This document shows positions 14,989 through 22,264 of a DNA stretch of 29,167 bases, one piece after another. The position numbers and the translations under genes were made by a program. Under the pieces are notes generated by a model, which saw nothing but the letters and a program-made list of their open reading frames with translations, searched no databases and was not told the DNA's origin. Every line of letters begins with the position of its first letter. Position 1 is the first letter of the stretch. The stretch is from Fredricksoniimonas sp964643325 (lineage in GTDB: Bacteria > Omnitrophota > Gorgyraeia > Zapsychrales > Fredricksoniimonadaceae), in assembly GCA_964643325.1 (NCBI GenBank), contig CAZXSE010000013.1:1-29167 (forward strand), in the 5' to 3' direction.

Positions 14989-15966
14989 ATGATCAAGGTT
15001 GCAGTTACCGGCGCGGCAGGTCAGATCGGCTACGCGTTGCTGTTCCGGATCGCTTCCGGCGAGATGTTCGGCAGGGATGTTCCCGTCGAGCTTTCGCTGC
15101 TCGAACTGGAAGCGGCCATGCCCGCCTTGCGCGGCGTGGTCATGGAGCTTGAGGACGGAGCATTCCCTTTATTGGGCAAGGTCAGCGTTTCATCGGACCC
15201 GGCGGAAGCCTTCGACGGGTGTGACTGGGCGCTGTTGATCGGCAGCATCCCGCGTAAAGCAGGCATGGAGCGGGGAGATCTTTTAAAGATAAATGCCGGC
15301 GTGTTCGTCGCGCAGGGTAAGGCCCTGGCGGCGCGCGCAAAACCCGCATGCCGGGTTTTGGTCGTCGGGAATCCGTGCAATACGAATGCTTTTATCGCCA
15401 AGGAATGCGCGAAAGGCATGGACCCGCGGAACTTTTTCGCCATGACCATGCTGGACCAGAATCGCGCGGTTGCCCAGCTGGCACGGAAGGCGGGCGTTGG
15501 CGTGAAGGATGTGCAGAACGTCGTTATCTGGGGCAATCATTCGGCAACGCAATTCCCGGATTTTCGGCACGCCTTGATCAAGGGGCGCCCTGCCGAAGAG
15601 TTGATCCAGGACGCGGCTTGGCTGCACGGCGGATTTATCACAACAGTGCAGCAGCGCGGCGCCGAGGTCCTGAAAGCCCGGGGGCTGTCGTCGGCCGCAT
15701 CGGCGGCGAACGCGGTGATCGAGACGGTGCGTAATGTGTGCGCGCCGACACCGGAAGGCAGGGTCTTTTCGGTCGCTGTTGTTTCAGACGGCAGCTACGG
15801 CGTTCCCAAGGGGCTGGTCTTCGGATTTCCCGTGCGTTCCCTGGGCAATCGCGGCTGGCAGATCGTGCAGGGCGTGGAGCACGACGAGTTTGCCCGGTCA
15901 AAGATCGCGGCAACATTGAAAGAATTGATAGAAGAGAGAGATCAGGTCGCGGATTTGCTGGCCTGA
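14989..15966 (+). CDS. mdh: NAD-dependent malate dehydrogenase
   Basis: This 325-residue protein should interconvert malate and oxaloacetate with NAD in the cytoplasm. It has the Rossmann motif TGAAGQIGYALL at the N-terminus, the substrate-binding loop IPRKAGMERGDLL with its Arg pair, LVVGNPCNTNAFIA, LDQNRA, and the catalytic His in WGNHSATQFPDF (about residue 184). These motifs are those of the cytosolic-type (group with plant and animal cytosolic and many bacterial MDH), not the lactate-dehydrogenase-like type. It lies between tRNA-Glu and the Tad locus; only 36 bases separate it from the next gene and no promoter is visible there, so read-through is likely. Confidence 0.94.
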   Translation: MIKVAVTGAAGQIGYALLFRIASGEMFGRDVPVELSLLELEAAMPALRGVVMELEDGAFPLLGKVSVSSDPAEAFDGCDWALLIGSIPRKAGMERGDLLKINAGVFVAQGKALAARAKPACRVLVVGNPCNTNAFIAKECAKGMDPRNFFAMTMLDQNRAVAQLARKAGVGVKDVQNVVIWGNHSATQFPDFRHALIKGRPAEELIQDAAWLHGGFITTVQQRGAEVLKARGLSSAASAANAVIETVRNVCAPTPEGRVFSVAVVSDGSYGVPKGLVFGFPVRSLGNRGWQIVQGVEHDEFARSKIAATLKELIEERDQVADLLA

Positions 15967-16002
15967 TCAAGGACATATCATCACATTAACAGAGGAGAGC
16001 GT

Positions 16003-16965
16003 ATGAAGAGTTACAAGATAATGATGGTCGTTTGTTCCGTGATCCTGTTCGCCGCGTCGGGGTGCGATCTGATCAATCCGCCGAAAAAGACGGTCAAGAA
16101 AGCAGCTCCCGCGAAGGCGGCGGCTGTTCCCGCGGCCCCTGTTGCCGCGCCGGCAGCACCGGCCGCAGCTGCAGCCAAAACGGATGTTAATGCGCCGCTG
16201 CCTGCCGGGGTTCTGGCCAAGGTCGACGATTGGACCATCACGCAGGATGAGTTCGCGCAGCGCGTCAAAGGCGTGACCGAGATGGTCAAGGATTTTGATC
16301 CTAAGGATGTCGGCGCCCGGGCCATGCTACTTAACGAGATCGTTCGTCAGCAGCTTTTGGTGCAGCAGGCGCGTAATGAAAAGATGCAGGAGAGCCCGGA
16401 CGTCAAGGCCGCGCTCAAGGAATTCGAGAATACGCTCCTGGTGCAGGAGATCGTGACGCGCCTGACCAAGGATGTTGACGCGACCGAAGCGGATGCCAAG
16501 AAATATTACACGGACAATCCGACGGAGTTCCAGAAGCCGCTGGAAAAACAGATCCGTGAGATCGTCCTGGCGACCCAGGCCGAAGCGAACGAGGTCCTGG
16601 TCCAGGTGCTGCAGGGCGGGGATTTCGCGCAGATCGCCCGTGACAAGTCCAAGGGCGCAACAAAAGATAATGGCGGCGACCTGGGCTTCCGCACGGAAGC
16701 AACATTCCCGGCCATGGCAGCCGCGGTGGCAACGCTCAAGAAGGGCGGGGTATCCGCGGTGTTCGAAGGGCCGGAAGGTTTTTACATTGCCAAGGTTGAG
16801 GACGTGCGCGGCGGGGAGACTGTTGCGTTCGCGGAGGTGAAGGATGAACTTATCAAGTATTTGAAACTGCGTCAGCAGCAGCAGGTGCTTTCGGATAAGA
16901 TCGCCGAGATCCAGAAACAGGTAACGGTCCAGGTCAACGAAGACCTTCTAAAAGCAGGAGAGTAA
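16003..16965 (+). CDS. Parvulin-type peptidyl-prolyl isomerase lipoprotein (SurA/PpiC-like)
   Basis: This 320-residue protein is probably an envelope folding factor. The N-terminus is a signal peptide ending in AASGC, so Cys21 is a likely lipid anchor. An Ala/Pro-rich linker (about 27-62) follows, then a SurA_N-like helical domain (about 65-170), then a parvulin domain (about 182-275) with IREIVLATQAEANEVL, GGDFAQIARDKSKG, GGDLGF and a C-terminal GFYIAKVEDVR, all PPIC-type motifs. AGAGGAGAG precedes the ATG, and cpaB starts 5 bases after the stop. Position at the head of the Tad operon suggests it folds or helps export secretin or pilins. The EpsD family of similar lipoproteins is an alternative label. 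Confidence 0.83.
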   Translation: MKSYKIMMVVCSVILFAASGCDLINPPKKTVKKAAPAKAAAVPAAPVAAPAAPAAAAAKTDVNAPLPAGVLAKVDDWTITQDEFAQRVKGVTEMVKDFDPKDVGARAMLLNEIVRQQLLVQQARNEKMQESPDVKAALKEFENTLLVQEIVTRLTKDVDATEADAKKYYTDNPTEFQKPLEKQIREIVLATQAEANEVLVQVLQGGDFAQIARDKSKGATKDNGGDLGFRTEATFPAMAAAVATLKKGGVSAVFEGPEGFYIAKVEDVRGGETVAFAEVKDELIKYLKLRQQQQVLSDKIAEIQKQVTVQVNEDLLKAGE

Positions 16966-16969
16966 GTCT

Positions 16970-17848
16970 ATGGCGCTAATGGAAAACAAGAAGCAGATCA
17001 TCGTTATCATTGCGGCTGTAGCGACAGGCCTCGTGGCGGCGATCCTGGTCAGCAACTTTGTCCAGAACTCGATCAATGAGCAGACCGAACGTCAGGCGGC
17101 CCGGTTCAAAAAGGAAATGGAGGCGCGCCAGCAGGAACACAACCAACAGATGGCGGACCTGAACCAGAAGATCGCCGAGGTTGAGGCGCGGGCCACGCAG
17201 GCGGCGCAGCAGGCGGCGACCGCTGTTCAGCAGAGCCCGGATGCCAAGAAGGAAAAGAAATTCGTATCGCTGGCCATGCGCATGCCGCCCGGCAAGCGCG
17301 CGTTGACGCTGCAGATCGAATCACTGGGCGCGGTCGGCGGGCTGCTTAGCCCCGGCGATTATGTGGATATTATCGCGCAGATGAATGTTCCGGCGGTGTC
17401 GGGCAGTCTTAATGTCAAGGATAAGGAAAAAGAAAGGAAAGATTCAGTCACCGCGATGATCTTCCAGAACATCCAGGTCCTGGCGGTCAACACCAACATC
17501 GACGAACCGGGCGCGTATGAAGCCCAGCAGAACAATGCCGCTTTAAAGATCACCTTTGCTGTTACTCCCGAGGAAGCCAGCCTTTTGTCGTTCGCGGAAA
17601 AGAACGGCAAGCTTGAACTGGCGCTGCGGTCCCCCAATGAGAAGAAGCCGGCCATGATCTCGGCGGCATCGTGGGTCACCCTGGCGGAATACGTGATCCA
17701 GAACACGGGCGCTGACCTGGGCGTCGCGGAAGCCCCTCTTGAAAAAGTTGAAGAGCCGGTGGCTGATGAAAAGCCGAAGGTGCGCAAGAAAGGCGATCCG
17801 TATGATCCGGCCATTGATATTTACAAAGGCGGAAAGGGGGCGAACTGA
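16970..17848 (+). CDS. cpaB: Tad pilus assembly protein CpaB/RcpC-like
   Basis: This 292-residue protein resembles CpaB/RcpC, an envelope protein of the Tad machine thought to work with the secretin. One membrane helix (about residues 9-31) is followed by a long coiled coil rich in Gln and Ala (about 35-88). Then comes the family core: SLAMRMPPGKRALTLQIE, VGGLLSPGDYVDIIA and IFQNIQVLAV, and later FAVTPEEASLLSFAEKNGKLELALRSPNE, the typical end of the domain. The usual N-terminal SAF part is replaced by the coiled coil, which is atypical. The C-terminus is charged and ends in KGGKGAN. Its stop overlaps the secretin start by one base. Confidence 0.85.
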   Translation: MALMENKKQIIVIIAAVATGLVAAILVSNFVQNSINEQTERQAARFKKEMEARQQEHNQQMADLNQKIAEVEARATQAAQQAATAVQQSPDAKKEKKFVSLAMRMPPGKRALTLQIESLGAVGGLLSPGDYVDIIAQMNVPAVSGSLNVKDKEKERKDSVTAMIFQNIQVLAVNTNIDEPGAYEAQQNNAALKITFAVTPEEASLLSFAEKNGKLELALRSPNEKKPAMISAASWVTLAEYVIQNTGADLGVAEAPLEKVEEPVADEKPKVRKKGDPYDPAIDIYKGGKGAN

Positions 17849-19695
17849 TGAGAATCGCGCGTAAGGTCTTTTCAGTTATCGTAGCAGGGGCGTTGGCCGC
17901 GACCGGATGTCCTTTGCCCGTCCATGCCGAGCCTCCGGCGGGCGCCAAGAGTTCGTACGAGGAAGTCGTGATCCTCAAGGGTGATATCCAGAGGATCGAG
18001 ACCAAGAACATGAAACGCGTGTCGATCACCGATCCTTTGATCGCCGATATCAACAACGCCAAGGCCAACGGCCTTGAGCTTGTCGGGTTGGCGTCGGGGC
18101 AGACCGTTCTGTTCATTTGGGACGATACGGGCAAGCGCACCATGGTGGTCAGGGTCAACGAGGCCGACTTAGGCTTTTTGCACAAGCGCATCGAGAGCCT
18201 GCTTAACAGCGCCGGGATCACGGGCGTTGTCATCAATCAGAACGCCTCGGAAGGCAAGATCATCCTGACCGGACGGGTCCGGGAAGAGCGCATGGCAGGG
18301 CTTTCGAATATCCTGGCGCCGTTCGGGGCGCAGGTCCTGAATCTTGTTGAAAAAGAGGCCGTGGAAGACCTGATCCAGATCGACATGCAGGTCACGGAGC
18401 TCAACTCGACGCTGGACAAGGAGTTTGGCGTTGATTGGAGCCCGACCACATTGAAATACACGGAAACTTTACCGACGACCAAGATCCCGCGTTCGAACGG
18501 TTCATTCCAGGACTTGTTCAAGGTCGGGAACTTTGCGCGCACGCCGCAACTGATCGCGCAGGTCAACGCGCTCATTTCCACCAACAAGGCCAAGATCCTT
18601 TCCAAGCCGCGCCTGGTGGTCATCAGCGGCAAGGAAGCAACGGTCGTGGTGGGCGGAGAGATCCCGATCAAGACCACGTCAACGACCGGCGAAACCACAC
18701 AGGAGAATATCGAATACAAGCAATACGGCATCAGCATGTCGATCACACCGACCATCCAGGAGAACAGGATGATCGGCGTGACCTTGAAATTCGAGAACAG
18801 CTCGCTTGATGATACCGTCACGACCGAGTCCGGCGAGATGGCGCTGACAACAGCCACCACGCAGACACAGCTCATTCTCGACGACCAGCAGACCATTGTG
18901 CTGGCGGGCATGATCAAGAGCACCAAGAGCGAGGAAATTTCCAGAGTGCCGGTCTTGAGCGCCATTCCTCTGGTGGGTGGATTGTTCCGCCACACGTCGC
19001 GGCCTGATACGCAGAAAGAGATCGTGATCGCCCTGACAGCGACCATCCTGCGCTCATCGCGCCAGATACCGTCGGTGTCCTCTCAGGATGCGGCAGCGGC
19101 GTCCACGCAGACCGTTGTGATCAACATTGACGAGCCGGCAACGGAACAGGACAAGCCTGTCGTTGCCGTGGAGCCGGCTTCGCCGACCATGCCGGCTTCG
19201 CCAGCCACACCGGCGCAGGCGCAGGATAAACCGGTTGCAGCAGCGCCTACGCAGACCGTGGAGATCAAGGCCGAGGTTCCGCTGGTTACGCCAACCGCAC
19301 CGACTTCGCCGGTTAAAGAAGAGCCCAAGCCCGCGCCTGTTGTTGAAAAGAAGGCGCCGGAGAAGCAGTTGCCGCCGCTGGAGGCGTATGTCACATCGAT
19401 ACAGCACAAGATCGGCTCCGCGATCTCGTATCCGTATGAAGCCCAGGAAAAGGGCTGGCACGGAACGGTCAAGCTGGAGCTGGTCGTGCGCCGCGACGGG
19501 ATCCTGAAAAGCGCGGTGGTCAAGCGCTCGTCGGGTTATGGGATTTTCGATCTCGATGCCCTTAACACGGCCCAGGCTCTGGCGCCGTACGCCGCCTTTC
19601 CGGATGGTCTGGCGCGTGAAGAGTTGACGCTTACCATCCCGATCGTTTACAGCACGGACCGCCGCGGCAAGACCGACAGCGGTCTGGACAGATGA
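17848..19695 (+). CDS. cpaC: CpaC/RcpA-type secretin with C-terminal TonB-like domain
   Basis: This 615-residue protein should form the outer-membrane channel of the Tad pilus. A signal peptide ends near PVHA. An N-terminal domain (about 30-105) with GLASGQTVLFIWDDTGKR matches the secretin pilus-assembly N region; a BON-like domain follows (about 113-168). The secretin core runs about 185-402, with KILSKPRLVVISGKEATVVVGG (split here as KILSKPRLVV and GKEATVVVGG), QYGISMSITPTI and VPVLSAIPLVGGLFRHT. After a Pro/Ala-rich linker of about 100 residues the C-terminus (about 508-607) matches a TonB C-terminal domain: SYPYEAQEKGWHGTVKLEL, RRDGILKSAVVKRSSGYGIFD and LDALNTAQALAPYAAFP. Secretins do not normally carry this. 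Overlaps cpaB by one base. Confidence 0.88.
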   Translation: MRIARKVFSVIVAGALAATGCPLPVHAEPPAGAKSSYEEVVILKGDIQRIETKNMKRVSITDPLIADINNAKANGLELVGLASGQTVLFIWDDTGKRTMVVRVNEADLGFLHKRIESLLNSAGITGVVINQNASEGKIILTGRVREERMAGLSNILAPFGAQVLNLVEKEAVEDLIQIDMQVTELNSTLDKEFGVDWSPTTLKYTETLPTTKIPRSNGSFQDLFKVGNFARTPQLIAQVNALISTNKAKILSKPRLVVISGKEATVVVGGEIPIKTTSTTGETTQENIEYKQYGISMSITPTIQENRMIGVTLKFENSSLDDTVTTESGEMALTTATTQTQLILDDQQTIVLAGMIKSTKSEEISRVPVLSAIPLVGGLFRHTSRPDTQKEIVIALTATILRSSRQIPSVSSQDAAAASTQTVVINIDEPATEQDKPVVAVEPASPTMPASPATPAQAQDKPVAAAPTQTVEIKAEVPLVTPTAPTSPVKEEPKPAPVVEKKAPEKQLPPLEAYVTSIQHKIGSAISYPYEAQEKGWHGTVKLELVVRRDGILKSAVVKRSSGYGIFDLDALNTAQALAPYAAFPDGLAREELTLTIPIVYSTDRRGKTDSGLDR

Positions 19696-19704
19696 GAAAG
19701 CAGC

Positions 19705-21870
19705 ATGGCCGCAAAAGTCATCACAGTTTTCAGCAATAAAGGCGGCGTCGGTAAAACGTTCGTATGTGTGAACACCGCGACGGCCCTTGCTCTTGCCGGC
19801 AAGAAGACCCTGGTCATTGACCTTGATTTTCAGGCCGGCCAGGACATGGCGCGCATGCTCAACAGCGTCTCCCGCCATTCCATTGTTGACATTCTTCCTG
19901 ATATTGAGAAATCCCAGGACACGGAGCTGATCAAGAAGTTCGTGGCCGTGCACTCGTCGGGGTTGCATTTCATTTCCGCAGTCACTAATATCCGGCAGAT
20001 GGGGCAGATCACACCCGATAACATCAAGCTCGTTTTCAAGCGCATTATCCCGGCATACGATTACATCATTGTTGATGTGGGCAAGACTTTCACCGAGACG
20101 CTGCTGGCCATTCTGGACATGTCGCAGTTGATCCTTCTGGTGGCCACGCCGGACATCCTTGCCGTGTACCAGATCAAATGGGGCATCGATGTTCTGCAGA
20201 GCCAGCATTTTCCGTTGAAGATGATCAAACTGGTCCTTAATCGCGCGGAAAGCCACGGCGGCGTGCCATGGCAGGAGGTCAAGGAGGCGCTCGGCAGCGA
20301 GATCGTCGGAAGGATCCCTTCCGACGGGCGCGCGGTGGGAACGGCGTTGAACCAGGGCGTTCCTGTTATTTTGCACAGTCCCAAGGCCAAGGTGGCGATG
20401 GCATTTGTGGAATTGGCGCAAACGTTGACCAAAGAAGCCCTGTACATCCATCCGGCTGAGATGGCGCGCGAGCGCTCGTCCGAGGAGAAAAAGACAGATA
20501 ATTTCTGGGCCAAGTTCGGCATCGCGGAGAATATTTCCTACGGTGCCGCCAGCGCGGTCGTCAAGAAAGAAGAAGATTCGGTCGTCAGGCTCAAGAAGTT
20601 CCTCCATGAGAAATTGATCGAACGCATGAACCTGAAGGCCATCACGCCAGAAGCCCTGGCTGATCCGGAGCAGGCGGCCCTGATCAAGAAACAGGCCGAG
20701 GTTATCGTCGTTGATATCCTTACCGAGGAAGGCGCGGGGGTCACCTCGTCGCACGCGGAACGTTCGCGGATCGTGACCGAGGTCATCAACGAAGCGCTGG
20801 GCTTGGGGCCCCTTGAGGAGCTTTTGGCGGACCCCGAGATCTCGGACATCATGGTCAACAATAAGAACGAGATCTATATCGAGAAAAGCGGTAAGATCCT
20901 GTTGACCTCGAAAAAATTCATTTCCAATCAGCAGGTGCGCTCGGTGATCGACCGCATTATTGCGCCGCTGGGCCGGCGCATTGATGAATCGACCCCGATG
21001 GTCGATGCCCGCCTGCCCGATGGCTCGCGCATCAATGCGATCATCCCGCCCCTTTCACTCATGGGCCCGATGATCACGATCCGCAAATTCGGCCAGGAGC
21101 GGGTCACGATGGAAGACCTGCTGCAGCGGTTCCACAGCCTCACGCCGGCCATGGCGGATTTTATCCAGGCCGCTGTTGTGACGCGCAAGAACATGATCGT
21201 TTCCGGCGGAACGGGCGCGGGCAAAACGACCCTGCTCAATATCATTTCCGAGAACATTCCCGACGGGGAGCGCATCATCTCGATCGAGGACGCGGCCGAG
21301 TTGCGACTGACGAAATCGCACTGGGTGCGCCTGGAGTCACGCCCGTCGAATGTGGAAGGCAAGGGCGCGGTCCTGATCCGGGACCTTTTCGTCAACACCC
21401 TGCGCATGAGGCCTGACCGTATTATCATCGGTGAGTGCCGCGGCGCGGAAGTGCTCGACATGCTCCAGGCCATGAACACAGGCCACGACGGGTCGCTGAC
21501 AACCCTGCACGCCAACACGCCGCATGATGCGATCGCGCGCTTGAACGCCATGATCCTCTTGAGCGGCATTGAGCTGCCCTTGCGCGCGGTCTATGATATG
21601 GTTTCTTCTTCCATTGATCTTATCCTGCAAATATCCCGATTCTCCGACGGCTCACGCAAGATCACAGCCATCACCGAGGTGACCGGCCAGATCGTGGACG
21701 GCCTGCCGGAATTGAAGGATGTTTTCCTGTTCGACCAGACCGGCATCAGCGCTGATGGTCGCGTTGAGGGCCGCTTCAAGGCGACGGGTTACGTGCCTGT
21801 ATGTTTTGAGGATTTCATCAAGCGCGGCATCGCGATCAACAAGGATATTTTTACCCCAGAGCGCGCGTGA
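19705..21870 (+). CDS. CpaE/TadZ-CpaF/TadA fusion: MinD-like ATPase joined to pilus motor ATPase
   Basis: This 721-residue protein joins two Tad proteins that are normally separate. Residues 1-245 form a MinD/ParA-type ATPase as in CpaE/TadZ, which marks the assembly site: KGGVGKTFVCVNTATALA, LVIDLDFQAGQD and YDYIIVDVGKTF. The usual CpaE receiver-like N-domain is absent. After a linker (about 250-290) comes a complete CpaF/TadA secretion ATPase: LGPLEELLADPEISDIMVN, Walker A SGGTGAGKTTLL (near 500), ISIEDAAELRL (Asp box), MRPDRIIIGECRGAEVLDML and TGHDGSLTTLHANTP (His box). The frame is continuous with no ambiguous bases, so the fusion is not an annotation artefact. Its stop overlaps the next start (GTGA). 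Confidence 0.93.
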   Translation: MAAKVITVFSNKGGVGKTFVCVNTATALALAGKKTLVIDLDFQAGQDMARMLNSVSRHSIVDILPDIEKSQDTELIKKFVAVHSSGLHFISAVTNIRQMGQITPDNIKLVFKRIIPAYDYIIVDVGKTFTETLLAILDMSQLILLVATPDILAVYQIKWGIDVLQSQHFPLKMIKLVLNRAESHGGVPWQEVKEALGSEIVGRIPSDGRAVGTALNQGVPVILHSPKAKVAMAFVELAQTLTKEALYIHPAEMARERSSEEKKTDNFWAKFGIAENISYGAASAVVKKEEDSVVRLKKFLHEKLIERMNLKAITPEALADPEQAALIKKQAEVIVVDILTEEGAGVTSSHAERSRIVTEVINEALGLGPLEELLADPEISDIMVNNKNEIYIEKSGKILLTSKKFISNQQVRSVIDRIIAPLGRRIDESTPMVDARLPDGSRINAIIPPLSLMGPMITIRKFGQERVTMEDLLQRFHSLTPAMADFIQAAVVTRKNMIVSGGTGAGKTTLLNIISENIPDGERIISIEDAAELRLTKSHWVRLESRPSNVEGKGAVLIRDLFVNTLRMRPDRIIIGECRGAEVLDMLQAMNTGHDGSLTTLHANTPHDAIARLNAMILLSGIELPLRAVYDMVSSSIDLILQISRFSDGSRKITAITEVTGQIVDGLPELKDVFLFDQTGISADGRVEGRFKATGYVPVCFEDFIKRGIAINKDIFTPERA

Positions 21871-22208
21871 CCGTCGTTGATCTGACCCAGTCTGTAGTCC
21901 TGTCCTCCCATGTTGAAATAGCCGACACGTTCTTTACCCGGATGCGCGGGCTTTTGGGCCGCGAGGCGCTCTTGCCTGGCGAAGCACTTGTCATCACCCG
22001 CTGTAACAGCATTCATATGTTTGGCATGAAGTTTTCCATAGATGCTATCTTTTTGGATAACCGGGGTAAGGTTATTGGCCTTGTCAGGAATATCCAGCCG
22101 AATAGATTCAGCCCTGTCTTCTGGCCTGCAAGCCGTGCTCTTGAGCTTCCTGCAGGGACCATTGACCGTGCGGGCACCGCAGTAGGCAATATCATTCAAA
22201 TTCTTTAA
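21867..22208 (+). CDS. DUF192 family protein
   Basis: This 113-residue protein matches DUF192: an early FFTRMRGLLGR motif, then CNSIHMFGMKFSIDAIFLD, then GKVIGLVRNIQPNRFSP and a C-terminal ALELPAGTIDRAGTAVGNII. Many family members are secreted; this one has no signal peptide. Function of the family is not established, though copies near Tad genes occur in other bacteria. It starts at GTG, overlapping the fusion gene by four bases, so it is the last gene of that operon. Confidence 0.88.
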   Translation: MTVVDLTQSVVLSSHVEIADTFFTRMRGLLGREALLPGEALVITRCNSIHMFGMKFSIDAIFLDNRGKVIGLVRNIQPNRFSPVFWPASRALELPAGTIDRAGTAVGNIIQIL

Positions 22209-22234
22209 AATAATCGTGAAATGACGTTCTTGCG

Positions 22235-22263
22235 TGATATATTAATGTCCAGAGTGGACATTA
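22235..22263 (+). promoter_or_regulatory. Extended -10 promoter with overlapping palindromic operator
   Basis: TG plus one base then TATATT (22235-22243) forms an extended -10. A perfect inverted repeat TAATGTCCA (22243-22251) and TGGACATTA (22255-22263) around GAG covers the expected start of transcription near 22250, and ends one base before the ATG at 22265. A protein bound here would block initiation, so autorepression by the HTH protein that follows is plausible. The leader would be only about 15 bases with no clear ribosome site. Confidence 0.6.
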
Positions 22264-22264
22264 T

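Noticed and set aside
19054..20754. 566-codon open frame antisense to the secretin and the fusion ATPase
   Set aside because: Very long, but Arg-, His- and Gly-rich and without any domain; it spans two certain genes on the other strand and follows from GC-biased codon use.
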